Below, piece by piece: positions 36,288 through 47,700 of a stretch of DNA of 64,000 nucleotides. Source of the DNA: Talpa occidentalis (lineage: Eukaryota; Chordata; Mammalia; Eulipotyphla; Talpidae); NCBI RefSeq assembly GCF_014898055.3, contig NW_023604295.1:136864676-136928675 (forward strand). Direction: 5' to 3'. How positions within the stretch are numbered: position 1 is the stretch's first letter; every line of letters starts with the position of its first letter. Both the position numbers and the translations under genes were made by a program. Under the pieces are notes generated by a model, which saw nothing but the letters and a program-made list of their open reading frames with translations, was not told the DNA's origin and did no database searches.

Positions 36288-36563
36288 TTAAATATTTATT
36301 TATTTATGCATACAAGAGCTGGGGTATAGGCCAGAGGTGTGGGGGGCGGGGGGGGGTGTGAGAGGATTCACCAGAGACAGAGTAGGGAACAGAACAGGCA
36401 GACTGACTGAAATACACTGCTGAGGGGAGCAGCAGGTGGGTCAGGAGAGGTCTGCTGCGCCTCGTGGGTTGCTCCCTGGCTGGCCGGGAATTGAACTTGT
36501 GCTGCAGTGGCTGTGGATTGCTTCATAGGTTGTGTCTTAACCCTTATGCCACTAGGGAGGCCC
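36288..36563 (-). mobile_element. tRNA-derived SINE, type B, with G-run expansion
   Basis: GCATACAAGAGCTGGGGTAT, then an expanded run GGGGGGCGGGGGGGG at 36341-36355, and head GCCACTAGGGAGGCC. The duplication CATATAAATTT lies at 36276 and 36564. Confidence 0.92.
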
Positions 36564-37039
36564 CATATAAATTTCTTGTAAATGAAAATTAAAGTCAAGC
36601 AACCAGAGAAGATGGTACATGCTTATTTTCAATTGCAGTGCTATTTGCCTAAATGAACAGCACAACCTGCCCTAAGTGTGGGTGTGTGCACTTGTGCATG
36701 TGTGTACATAGGTAGAGCCTGTTAGTGCTAGAACTTCAAATGAAATTTTCTTCTACTATTTTACAACAAAAAAGGGCAAAAATCACAAGTCATGATTCTG
36801 CTTGAATCATGATTTTTTCTCCCTGGCTCAATAGTTCATGCCCAGATGTGTATATGCAGGTCTGTAGGTAGCTGCTGGCCTTGGCGGATATAAAGGAATG
36901 ATGACACCAAATTGGAAGCAAATCATTTTCTTCAGATCGCATATTGGTTTCTATAGATTGATTAGTTGATGGATAAGTATTTGAGAAGGAAGGGAATTGA
37001 ATTGTATCGACTGTCTCCCACTCATCAGGCATTGTGATA

Positions 37040-37165
37040 AGTGCTTTTACTGTTACGTCCTTACTCCCTGACGTGAGTGAACAATGTCAAAGACGGGAAC
37101 TGGATCTCAGTAGAAGCTCAAAATTTGCTGAATAAACCAATAAGTAAGTGAGTAAATGACTGTTA
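37040..37165 (+). mobile_element. L2/MIR tail fragment
   Basis: TGGATCTCAGTAGAAGCTC, then TTTGCTGAATAAACCAATAAG, resembles an L2 3' tail. Confidence 0.4.
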
Positions 37166-38009
37166 GGAAAAGGACCTGTTTTTTTCTTTTGGTTTAGTTG
37201 AGGGGTTGATTGATTTCCTTGATGGAACTAAATCTAATTTGAATACAGAATGTGGGTACATTTATATTCAATGTTCTTTATTCATTCTGATCACTGGGTC
37301 TGTAAAATATGCATAGAATGTGGTTCTTGTCAAGAGACACTGGAAAGTAGCCATAAATGAGTGACCTTAATTCTGGTCCTGCTGTGAAATTGGCCTTTCC
37401 TCTAGATTCTGTACAATGAAAATAATAATTACATAGTTCCTACCTTTTCTGCATGTCATAGATAAATATGAGATGCTGTCTTTGAGGGCATTCTGGGCGA
37501 TTACATAGGATTACACAGGGAAGTCAATTACTAAGTAGAGGCTTAAGAAAATATTTTCACTGTTGTCTTTGGGGAGGGAATGTGACTAAGTTTCAAACAT
37601 TATCCTGCAGCACACGTTGCTCTAATCTGCGAATGAACAAAATAGTGCAATAGTCTCAATATCATACACCACCTCACACCTGCTCCGCCTCTTTGGATGT
37701 GTGGATTTTCAATCCCAAACACTCTGTTGTGCAGGAATATAAGAGAATGATTTACTTGAACTTTGTGTTGGTAAGTAGTTTTTTCTATTATGAGACTTGT
37801 AGCCAGATAAACACCAGGGTAGATTCCCTCGAGGGCTGGTATGCAAGGAAAGACACAAACTACTCAGAAAAATTTTTAGTGAGGGCCAGGTCAGTGGGAG
37901 GCCAGGGAAGAAGAGCTGTCAGAGAGTTTCCTTGAGTTTATGGAGCTCTGTTCTCACTGCAACAGAAGTGAAGTAGGACTCCTTTCTTCCTCTCTCCTCT
38001 CTCTCTCTT
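37166..38009. other. unique stretch
   Basis: No gene or named repeat. It ends in a CT-rich run where the next SINE inserted. Confidence 0.4.
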
Positions 38010-38283
38010 TTTTAGAAAGATTTATTTATTTATGCATACAAGAGCTGGGTACAGGCCAGAGGTGTTGGGGGTGGGGGTGAGAGGATTCACCAGAGACAGA
38101 GTGGGGAGCAGAACAGGCAGATTGACTGAAATACACTGCTGAGGGGAGCAGCGGGCGAGTCAGGAGAGGTCTGCTGCACCATGTGGGTAGCTCCCTGGCT
38201 GCTCAGGAATCAAACTCATGCTGCAGAGGCTGCAGATGGCTTCACAGTGCTGTGCTTAACCTCTTGCGCCACAAGAGAGGCCC
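38010..38283 (-). mobile_element. tRNA-derived SINE, type B
   Basis: GCATACAAGAGCTGGGTAC, core ACACTGCTGAGGGGAGCAGC, head GCGCCACAAGAGAGGCC. CT-rich flanks CTCTCTCCTCTCTCTC and CTCTGCTCTCTC. Confidence 0.9.
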
Positions 38284-38329
38284 CCTCTGCTCTCTCTTTT
38301 CCTCCTCCACTGTGCTTAGAGTTGACTGG

Positions 38330-39110
38330 TAGGCATTTAATTTACTGATTGCAAGCATAATCATCACAGAGTGCAAAGATGTTGAGTGTCCATGAACAAA
38401 TTAGAGGTTCTTAGTCAAATCCAAACAAATACATATCTGATAATGGCTTCAGCCCAAATAGGTTTTTATATTTTATAGCATGTTCACATTTGCCAGTGGT
38501 TAACAAAGATTAAGCTTGCCCAACTTTAATGTGGTAAAAATGCCATGTTTGAGGCAAAATAAGTGGACTGTTATAGGATCTGGCAAATCAAAAGCATTAT
38601 CAACAGCTGTGGTTTTCAAATGCTTTGCGAGAATAGAATTATAAAGCATATGTGCATTTAAAGTGGACATTAATTCTCCCATTAATTTTTTTAATGAGAT
38701 CACTTGTAGTTTCATGTGATTTTATAGTTACTACAAACTTCTGATTAGATGTGATAATGGCCACAAGGCAAAAATTGATTGAATCCCTAATTCATTAACT
38801 AAATTAATTATGGATTTCTTGAGAGACTAATATGTTCAGGGTCATATCTTTGGCACTAATGGTAGCCAATTACTTTGCAGACACTTTTGCCAGAATTACC
38901 ATTAGTATAAGTGTTAATTTAAATTTCACTTATTTCCATTTATCAGCACTAGTGGACACATCTTTGAAGTGAAAAGGTCAAAAGGAAAGGTAATTGGTGC
39001 AGGGATAGTGACGAACCAAAATGCTAATCAGAGATTATATCAATAGAAAGTTCAGATTATCTGTGTAAGGTTACACTTTGTTATATAAGAGCAGGCTCAG
39101 AGGGTCACAT
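38330..39110. promoter_or_regulatory. repeat-free AT-rich block, candidate conserved enhancer
   Basis: No repeat family is seen. Homeodomain-type words (ATTAACTAAATTAATTATGG at 38793), GATA/TATC cores and E-boxes are dense. The texture resembles conserved noncoding DNA of developmental gene deserts, but conservation cannot be judged from one genome. Confidence 0.3.
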
Positions 39111-39158
39111 GTTACCTCCATTCAGCCTCCTTCAGATCGGAGTGCTTCTGGCTTACTT

Positions 39159-39183
39159 CACACACACACACACACACACACAC
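39159..39183. repeat. (CA)n microsatellite
   Basis: 25 bp of uninterrupted CA. Confidence 0.97.
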
Positions 39184-39281
39184 GGGGAAACTGTCATGGA
39201 TCGGGTGACATCAGATTGGTTGGAAAGGAGCAAAACTCTGAATCATTAAAGTACTAATTATGCTTTAAAAATGTGATTTTA

Positions 39282-39393
39282 GGGCCTCCCCTGGTGGTGC
39301 AGCAGTTCAGCGCTGGGTTGCGAGGCTGCCCGTAGCCTCTGCAGCACCAGTTTGATCCCCGGCCACCGGTGAGGGTCCCACCAAAAAAAAAAA
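39282..39393 (+). mobile_element. head-only tRNA-derived SINE with poly(A)
   Basis: It has the tRNA head (GGGCCTCCCCTGGTGGTGCAG, B box GTTTGATCCCC) up to GAGGGTCCCACC, then directly 11 A residues. The body and tail block present in other copies are absent. AAAATGTGATTTTA (39268) and AAAAGTGATTTTTA (39389) flank it as a target duplication, so it inserted in this short form. Confidence 0.88.
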
Positions 39394-40197
39394 GTGATTT
39401 TTATTGATTTCAAATATTTTTAATAACACACTTGATAGTTATAGAGTTAGTTTCACCACCAACATTGCTCCTAGTAAACATACTTTGAAGATGTTTTTAA
39501 TACAGAGGTAAAACTAATCCAAGATTTGCCAACATGGTCTAGATGTCCAGGCCATCATTGTTCTCCTAGAGCTCAGTCACCTAGTTGGACCCCAAAATAC
39601 TTTTTTAATAGAAATGGCAGTGATCCCTGGAAGAAAAGTGTTTAACATTTTCACAATTGTTAACCAGTCTTCCCCAGTTTAGCATATTATTTTATATAGT
39701 TGATGAAGAAAGTTTTTACCTAAAAAGTTAAATTGTAGGCAATCTGGTGAAATTATTCTAAATTTGATATTTATTTCAAATTAGTAACAAGAAATTTGTT
39801 ACTAAAATTTCTATTTTCCTTTAATGTGAGTAAAATACTTTACACCCTGTAATTCTCTTTATATCTCTTTTGATAACATTGTCCTTATAGCATTTTCTAT
39901 CACTTTGATGGAAATAACTCAGGATTAGTTTGTACTGGGGGGAGGCTCTTAAGGAAAACTTTGGGCCAATCACAAAAACCTTAGAAACCTAAGGATAGCA
40001 TCAGCGACTTCTTTAGCTGTGTTCTGTGGCCTCACATACTGTTAGCATTTAAATATTTGATTTAATGTGTCATTTTTTAACAAAATTAAAATCATATCTT
40101 CTAAAAAAATGCAAAACAGTGAGTGTTTATATAGTAACAATTCACCCTACTACAAACAGATTTTTATCTCCATTTTGTGTCAATTTGTCACTAACAG
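39394..40197. other. AT-rich unique stretch
   Basis: No gene or named repeat. Confidence 0.4.
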
Positions 40198-40413
40198 CCA
40201 GGAAAAAGACTAATTATAATAAAGTAAAAATCAAAATCAACAAGCAACTATAAACCAGAGACACACTGTGGGGAGGGGGGGAGAGGAGGCATTGGAGTCA
40301 AAATAGGGGGGTGGGAATTGTATGGGGACTATAACCAAGATGAAAATGCATACATTGTGCAAAAATGAAAAATGATGTAAAAATATATAAAATAAAATAT
40401 TTTTAAAAATGTT
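40198..40413 (+). mobile_element. 5'-truncated young L1, 3' UTR only
   Basis: It matches the reverse complement of the L1 3' end at 4597-4820 (GGAAAAAGACTAATT, CAAGCAACTATAAACCAGAG, AAAATGCATACATTGTGC), ending in an A-rich tail. Same L1 family, opposite orientation. Confidence 0.88.
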
Positions 40414-41510
40414 ATTAGCTGTTTCTTCCATTAACCCACAGTAGCTTACAGCAAATAATATAAACTTGATGTCAGGTTAGGATGCGTCTGATTGTCACAA
40501 AGCATTGCATTAAAAAACAGTTGAAGAGGGTTAACCTTTGGAATCACCAACAGGCAAAACCATTTTCTATCCACACAGAGTGTCAGGAATCTGTGATGTT
40601 CATCAAATTGAGTGATTTTACAAACCAAAGCAGACAAGATGCTACATAGAAATTGTCAGTCATCATCTATTTCTGCCAACTTTCCAAGTTCCTACACAAC
40701 TCATCATAAAAAAAAAAAAATTACATATTGACTTTACGACTTCTTAGCTGACGAGAATTTGCTGCTGAGGAAATACTTTCATGGTGCTGTAACATCATTT
40801 GAAAATGTTAAGATCCAGTAAATCCAGAAGTATAATTATATTTTCAAAGGATAAAAAGAGGCAGCATTGTCAGTAGGTTGCCAACTTTATGACCGCCATT
40901 TTGACTTTTTAATTTGGTCTAATGAAATTTTTTTCATTTTCTAAAAGATTTCTTTTTACTAATTAGGTGGATTTAGCATCCAACTCAAAAGGCAGAGCTG
41001 TTCAAAAAGATCACTGTGTGCTTTTCTTGAGTTTTATGCAGCAGCAAGGAATTTTCTGATTGTTTTAATTGGTAGCTGGCCTTCTAGCAATTTTTCAGCA
41101 CAGTAATCCTATTTTACTCTATTTAATGTAAAAGACATCCATTGGTAGATCTCCCAGGCATCTACTGGATCTCTTCCTATTTCCCCTCAGGGGAAAATGA
41201 TGGGCTACTGTATTTCCAAGCCTGGAGTCCTTGGTGCCAATACAGTGCTGTCTCCTTTTATTCCGTTGGCTCAAGGTCCCATGTCTCACAGAGGGCTGGA
41301 TTTGGGAACTTCATTTCTTAAGCCAGTTTATCTCCCCAATCTTTTGTCTTATATAAGCCTTGCTGGTACTAACTCACCCCTGGAATAATAATATTAGCTT
41401 TGTTCTCTTTCTGACTGCTGCACTCTGCCCCCTCACTCCTGCATGTTCTCGAGGACTTAAGAGATGTTCACTAATTGCTGTGAAGATAATAATTGGTAAT
41501 ATTTATTGAG
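40414..41510. other. unique region with YY1-type motif
   Basis: Mostly repeat-free. ACCGCCATTTTGAC at 40892-40905 is a strong YY1 motif. No gene recognised. At its right edge, ATATTTATTGAG begins a possible MIR/L2 piece split by the next SINE. Confidence 0.4.
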
Positions 41511-41512
41511 CG

Positions 41513-41796
41513 GGGGCCTCCTTCAGGGTTAAAGTCTCAGCACTATCAAGGTGTTGCCAGCCACTGCAGCCTGAGTACTATCAGCTCCTGGCCAGGGAGC
41601 TGATCAACATGGTGCAGCAGACCTCTCCTGTCTCACCCACTGCTCCCCTCAGCAGTGTATTTCGGTCTATCTGTCTGTCCTGCTCCCCACACTGTCTCTG
41701 TGGCCTGCTCCCCACACTGTCTCATAGCCTCCCCTGCCACATCTCTGGCCTACACCCCAGTTCTTGTATGCATAAAAAAAAATAAATCTTTTAAAA
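41513..41796 (+). mobile_element. tRNA-derived SINE, type B, with internal duplication
   Basis: Head GGGGCCTCCTTCAGGGTTAAAG and an AAATAAATCTTTTAAAA tail. The segment CTGCTCCCCACACTGTCTC is repeated twice near 41681-41722. The flanks AATATTTATTGAGC and AATAATATTGGGC are a probable duplication. Confidence 0.88.
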
Positions 41797-41955
41797 TAAT
41801 AATATTGGGCACATAGTATAGACTAGATAATCTAGGAACTTTACAGGTAGAACAGGAAAGCTTCCTCAGGCCTCACCATCAACATACCTCTTGCCACTTC
41901 TATGACAATCCCTGCCAGGGGGGGCTGGGCCCCCAAGCTATAAGTTCTCCTGGGC

Positions 41956-42144
41956 AGTTTTGCCAGATTTAGCAAATAAAAATAGGGGATTCCCATTTAA
42001 ATTTGAAATTCAGATAAACAACAGGAAAAAACTTTAGGTAAGTATGTCCCGAATATTGCATGTGAGGTGTTTATATTAAAAAATTATTCTTTATCTGAAA
42101 TTCAAATTTAATTGGACTTCCTGCAGTTTATCTGGCAGCCCTGT
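41956..42144. mobile_element. palindromic nonautonomous DNA transposon
   Basis: The left arm (TTTTGCCAGATTTAGCAAAT..., AAATTTGAAATTCAGATAAAC) is the inverted complement of the right arm (TTTATCTGAAATTCAAATTTA, TTTATCTGGCAGCCCTG). The whole is a roughly 190-bp near-palindrome with no coding capacity, as in short hAT- or mariner-derived MITE families. The family name is not fixed. Confidence 0.7.
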
Positions 42145-43104
42145 CTGGGCGTCTTCCTGTCCTGCACCTGTGGAAGTCAGCCATAAAGTGAGATGTCCTT
42201 GGACTTCTCCACATCCATCCAGATGTTGGGGGACGGGCTTGAGGAAGTGGGGCAGAGAACAAACATATCAGTGTCTGCCTCCTCTTCTTCCCCCTTTTGC
42301 TGGACTTTTTCTTCTTCCATTTCATCTCCCCTTCTCTCTACTCCAGGTATACTTAAAGCTCTGTGATCTAGGCAGCCAGTCCCCCGATAGGGTTTGCTCA
42401 GTAAACCTGGATTCCAAAGACTGCTTCCTTGCTGTTGACTTAGAAATCCTACTTGGATGTCAGCAACTAAAGATGAATTCTAAATCACTTTGCACTCCTG
42501 TAGATGACTGTGTCCCCTCCCTGTCCCTCCCCACACCCCCACTCCTTGAGAGACAGATGGCTCTGGCTAATAAGATAACAAGATATACAAAAGAGAAGTG
42601 AATATTGATTATTTGTGAGGAGAGCGACTTTGCCTATGAAGTTTTGCACATACTTTTGCTTCTTTTCTGTCTTCCTCCTGCCTCCCAATCCAGTCTAGAA
42701 TTTATTCTCCATGTGGCCCTCACCTGGGAATACTGAAACAATACCTGACACATAATAGCTGCCTAGTAAATATTGGACGGATGAACAGACTCTCGTCTTG
42801 TGGTGATTAGGAAATTATTTTGCACAATTTGCAGTGCAGGCTTGGGCCTCATATGGAGAACTGCCTACTGGAGCCCCACCCCGGCATTTTCCTAGGTTGT
42901 AGTTCTGCCTGTCTGCTGTCTGCAGCCCAGCAGCACTGCTGTGCTCTCAGTGTGAAAAGAAGCAAAAGCCAGAATTGCATTTTTTCTTTAGCTCAATAAA
43001 AAGGACTTTGTGATAATAGCAGTGGAAAGTCAAGAAAAACTTTAAGGGAAACAGAAAACCTCAAACGCATGAAACCATTATGTTTAAAATGTAGGACTCT
43101 CTCT
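42145..43104. other. unassigned region
   Basis: A 143-codon open frame (42170-42601) has no known domain. CATAATAGCTGCCTAGTAAAT near 42754 is an L2/MIR tail. No gene supported. Confidence 0.35.
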
Positions 43105-43375
43105 CTTTTTTTAAAGATTTATTTATTTATGCATACAAGAGCTGGGATACAGGCCAGAGATGCGGGGGGCGGTGAGAGGATTCACCAGAGACAGAGTGGG
43201 GAACAGAACAGGCAGACTGACTGAAACACACTGCTGAGGGGAGCAGCGGGCGAGACAGGAGAGGTCTCTGCGCCATGTGGGTTGCTTCCTAGCCGGCAGG
43301 GTTGAACTTGTGCTGCAAAGGCTGCGGACAGCCTCATAGCACAGTGCTTAACCCCTTGCGCCACCAGGGAGGCCC
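43105..43375 (-). mobile_element. tRNA-derived SINE, type B, full length
   Basis: GCATACAAGAGCTGGGATAC and head GCGCCACCAGGGAGGCC. AAAATGTAGGACTCTCTCT and AAAATGTAGTTCTCTCTG flank it. Confidence 0.93.
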
Positions 43376-44212
43376 AAAATGTAGTTCTCTCTGATCCTAC
43401 AATAACCGCAAGCTCTGTTCTGTCCCACAGAGCAGGAGAAGGTCAGAGGGCCCAGGGCAAGTGCCCAGTCATTAGGTACCGATTTCTCAGCTAGGGCCAG
43501 AGGTCCCATGGGATTAACTTAGTCTGAATTAGGAAGAGATGCACCTTCTGCCGACCAGGCACCCACCCGTGGGCACAGCCTGGGAAGGGGCTGCAGGCTG
43601 CACTTCAGCATCCATGGGCCACCTTGCCATCACCCTCTGTGTTGTCATGTCTGGCTTCCTACCTCCATCTGCCAGACCTGGCCCTTGGGCCAGAGCTTTG
43701 TCCACAGTAAACGTTAGAAGGGAAAATCTTTCTTCCCCAGTCCTTGTCTTTTTTAACCAGCTGCTCTTGAGTATCATACTGCCTCCCTCCCAACATGAGC
43801 TGTTTTCCCAATCAGAAAATCCTCTCCAGGAAAATTACTCAAAGATTTCCTTCCATCCCCCAAGTCTAATCTCAATCAGTAGACTCCAGAAGTTTCCCAA
43901 CTGGGTCAAGTCTCTCCCACTGGGTCAAGGCCCTCCCACTGGGTCAAGGCTCACCTTTCTAACTCCCCACTGATGTCCAGGACAAGTAACTGCTGCCCTC
44001 TGGCCTTCTGCAGACCAGCCCAGTGCCTCTACCTACCTCCTTAAGCTTCCTATGATATCTCACACCCAAAACATGACGAGGTGGCCTTCCAAAAGTTCTG
44101 CTCCGAATAAACGACCTAAAAATTCCTTGCTTGGGCATTCTAGGTAGACTCTGTAAGCCTGGGTGTGTTTTCTTAGATATATACATGAAATAAAAAACAC
44201 AACTTAAGTTTG
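43376..44212. other. unassigned region with a short minisatellite
   Basis: A 144-codon open frame (43539-43973) runs here without recognisable domains and ends in a tandem repeat of a roughly 19-bp unit (CTCCCACTGGGTCAAGG, three copies) at 43895-43955. No gene supported. Confidence 0.35.
43895..43955. repeat. three-copy 19-bp minisatellite
   Basis: The units share ACTGGGTCAAG; two are nearly identical and the first is diverged. Confidence 0.85.
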
Positions 44213-44310
44213 GAGGCAGCAGGATAGAGTGGAAGGAACCCAGCCTTTCCCATGTGATTGCGTAAGATCAGCCTTCCTATGTGTTTATATCCTCGCTGTG
44301 TTTAAAAAAT
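44213..44310 (+). mobile_element. MIR 5' fragment
   Basis: GAGGCAGCAGGATAGAGTGG, then GAACCCAGCC..., is the MIR tRNA-like start. Confidence 0.45.
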
Positions 44311-44336
44311 GAGATGAACACTCATATTGGAGGATT

Positions 44337-44774
44337 GTGTGTTAGTTTTCTGGGTAACAAGATCCCACAAACTGGGTGGCTTAAACAGAAGAAAGGGCTT
44401 GGCTAACAGTTGTGGAGACCAGAGGTTTGAAGTCTAAGGTATTGTCAGCCTTGGATCTTTCTGAAGATCGTGAGGGAAGGCTCTCTTCCTGGCTTGAAGT
44501 GGTTGTGCTTGCATTCACAGAACTTTCTCTCCCATGCATGTCTTTGTGTCTAAATTTCCTCATACAGGCTACCAGCTCATTGCTTCTCGACCTTTGACTA
44601 AGAGCAAGTGTAAAGGCCAACAGTCCTACTGGACTGGAACCCACACCGATGAACTTATCTTATTCTAATTACCTCTCTGAAGACACGATCTCCAAATAAG
44701 GTCACACTCTGATGTACTGGGAGTTAGGAATTGAACAAATCACTTTTGGGGGGAACACAGTTCAACTCACAACC
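44337..44774 (-). mobile_element. MLT1-type LTR (ERVL-MaLR), solo
   Basis: Antisense MLT1: TGTGTTAGTTTTCTGGG, CACAAACTGGGTGGCTTAAAC, CTCCAAATAAGGTCACACTC and TTTTGGGGGGAACACAG are in order. It is a nonautonomous LTR and carries no retroviral genes here. It holds the U2-derived insert at 44579-44612. Confidence 0.85.
44579..44612 (+). pseudogene. RNU2: U2 snRNA retropseudogene, 5' 34 nt only
   Basis: ATTGCTTCTCGACCTTTGAC, then TAAGAGCAAGTGTA, matches the first nucleotides of U2 snRNA with a few substitutions and one lost T. It interrupts the MLT1 LTR. The LTR words before it (ATACAGGCTACCAGCT, 44562) and after it (TAAAGGCCAACAGTCC, 44611) are two diverged copies of the same MLT1 site, i.e. 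a target duplication of about 15 bp. This marks L1-mediated insertion of a U2 5' fragment rather than a functional gene: no promoter, Sm site or 3' stem-loops. Confidence 0.8.
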
Positions 44775-47700
44775 AGTTATTAAAAGAATTAAATATGGTA
44801 TTTGATCTAAAGCACCTAAATCCTAGATTGTAAGAAGTACTTAGTAAGTAGCAGGTATTATACTTGTGAAGGGTTTTGTCTCTGTTCCTTTGGAATGATC
44901 TGAATAGATGGCTTCTGAATACTCTCTGGAATGCTGGACATATAGACAAAGGGTCTATGTGGGGAAAATATATAAAAACCCAGAAAATATTAGACATATG
45001 AACCAATGATTAAAAATAAAATATTTCAAGGGATGCTTATGTATATGTTTGGGGTGGGGGCAGGGGGGAAGATCAGGAATTTGGAATAAATGATGAATAG
45101 AGGTCATAGAATTTAATTGTCCAGACTGATTGATTCTGAATTCATACTCCATTTTACTTCACTTTGGAGACAAAGATAGAATCTGTTTACCCCTGAACAA
45201 CGTAATTTGTGCCGGAAACAGAATCATTGTTTTAGAGCAAAAAAGGGTCATTAGAGAATTAACCACTTGGTTTTAATGATAGTAAAACTCAAACCATCAT
45301 TATTCTGCAAACAGCATTACTCAGAAAATGCTTAGTAGAGGAACATATTTAAGTTTCTGTGGGATTTAAAAGTGGTACATTTTGTGGCACCTTTGGTTTC
45401 AGTGTGTTATTTGAAGAGAAATCATCACTGTTAATAAAACTAGAAAGGAAAAAATCATGTTTGTTCCTTATGAAGAGGGATGTTTCGTTTGATCTTGAAC
45501 TTTTCCCTTCAGGTTTGATCTTGAACTTTTCCCTCCAGGATATCCTTCAAGGGCTGGGTAACTAAGACAGTGCAATGGAATGCAAGCCGAGAGGGTGCTT
45601 CAGGAAGATCAAGGGTTATTATGTAAGAATCTGGTCTCCATTAAGAATAGAACAAGAGGAAATATGTTTGATTTGCAGAAGGAAGAAGTTAGGCTAGATC
45701 CAAATACTCTCTGTGTTGGTAATCAGTAAGATAGATGCCCAAGAGAGACTAAGTAATACCATTCCTAGAAGATCTGTAAAATTATGATAGAAATTGAATT
45801 ATTAATAGTTTTCAGAAATAATGAGTTATAAATATCCTATTCAGCATATGAGATGACACTACCCTACCTAGTTTTCCAAGATCACTTATTCATTCCTAAA
45901 TTATTCTTTTGTTTACTCAATTCAATGAAATAATATGTTTATATTAAAATGGATGATTCAGTTTGATTAAATTAATCAATTTGACGGTTGATTTTGGGTG
46001 TTATGAAAGAATGGTTTGATAATTTTCCCACACAAGGATTTCCATTCAAGTCAAAGAGAAATAGAAAATGATGAGAATTTTAAATATAAGATTTAAGGCT
46101 AAATCCTGATTTTTCCAGGAAGAACCTACATTGGTTTGAGGATAAGGCTGTTTTTTTTTTTTTTTCTTTTTTTCTTAAATTCCTTCAAAGGTAGTTTCAA
46201 AGTACCTTTCTCATAAGGAAGAATTCACACTTCATGTTTTGTTTTGAAGACCACCAGAAAACTTTTGTACTGTGAGAGGTAAGCAGAAGGGGGAGCTATA
46301 ACCTGTATTTTTATTGTTCCTGTTGATTGAGGCTAGAAGATAATTGCACAGATCATTTCAGTTGCTTACGTGTAAGTATAACCATCAAATAAGTTCATCT
46401 TCAGAAGTGACTACATATCTGAAGCATCTTCATCTGTAACAAGAACAGAAATAGTCAAAGTACAAATACGTGAAAAATAATGCCCAGGATATTTATTTTA
46501 TAGCAATATCACTGACTATAGAATAGAATCTGAACTCTTACTACAAACCACACAGACATACTGAATAAAAATATAACAAGTATGCTTTTAAGTGCCAATA
46601 GTTAAGTAAGGGAAATACTTGAAGCTGATCTTTTTGACTGTTCTTGACTTGATTTTTTTTTGTCAGTCAGGCTAACAATGGGTATGAGTTTCAATGGTTA
46701 TTAAAGTACAGGAGATGAATTTTTTGGGTCCATGAAGGGCATGAAATTGGACCTGAGACCCTCCAATAAAGACCCCTTTAATGACTGTGCATCTGGGAAA
46801 GGGGAGAACCAAAAATGTTGATACTCCCCAAAGAAAGACTTAAAAGAAATTCTTGTTTACCCTGATCTACTGCAGAAAGAGAAGGAAACTCAGAGAATCT
46901 GTAAAATCCCGTGAGCATCAAGCTGCCCTCACTCAAGTGTAGGGTTTGAGTCTACACAGCCTGCATAGCCTGGAATCGCCACAGAATAATATAAAAAACA
47001 GTCTTGGAGTGGAAAACAATACTGGTGTCCCAAGGAGGAGTAACTCAAAGCCTCTCTCAAAAAGACATATTTTCAACCAGATGCGTGGGATTTCTAGAAA
47101 TAAAGTCCCATGAAATACGGAATCACAATTTTGAATTACAAAAAACATGAAGAAATAATCCCAAATCATCAGAAATAACAAGCAACATAATTAGGCCCTA
47201 AGAAATTCAGAGATAGATTTATGCAATATTTAAAATTGTTAAAGAGAAAAGGCAAACCCTGCTGAAATATTTACTCAGAATCAATTTGCAGGCCTACCAA
47301 GGGGTTAGTTTGTGTGCTCTCTCTTGAATAGTTTTACTTGTGAAATAACTCAGGGTCAGCGTTCTGCTTGTGGGCAAGAGGGGGCTCAGGGTTATTTTTA
47401 GAGCACTCCTTCCTGCAGAAGCAGGGGTTCCCTGAGCAAGCTGGGAACTGGGTGCAACTGCACCTTCAATTGTAGGCCATTGAGCAAAGGGTAGTTTGAA
47501 TCTGTATTTCCATGTTCACTGTGAAGAGTGATCCATTTAGACCTCATTGTTCACACTGACAAAGTGGAAAGAAACTGTAAGTGCTGTAAAAAGCAAGTAA
47601 CACTATGTCCCAGTCATAAAAACACTCCAGAATGATGGCTGCTCTTCAGTCCAGACTATTGTCCTTAGTTTATAACTGCTCTCATTAATGAAATCATTCT

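Noticed and set aside
42170..42601. 143-codon plus frame
   Set aside because: No recognisable family or start context; neighbours are repeats.
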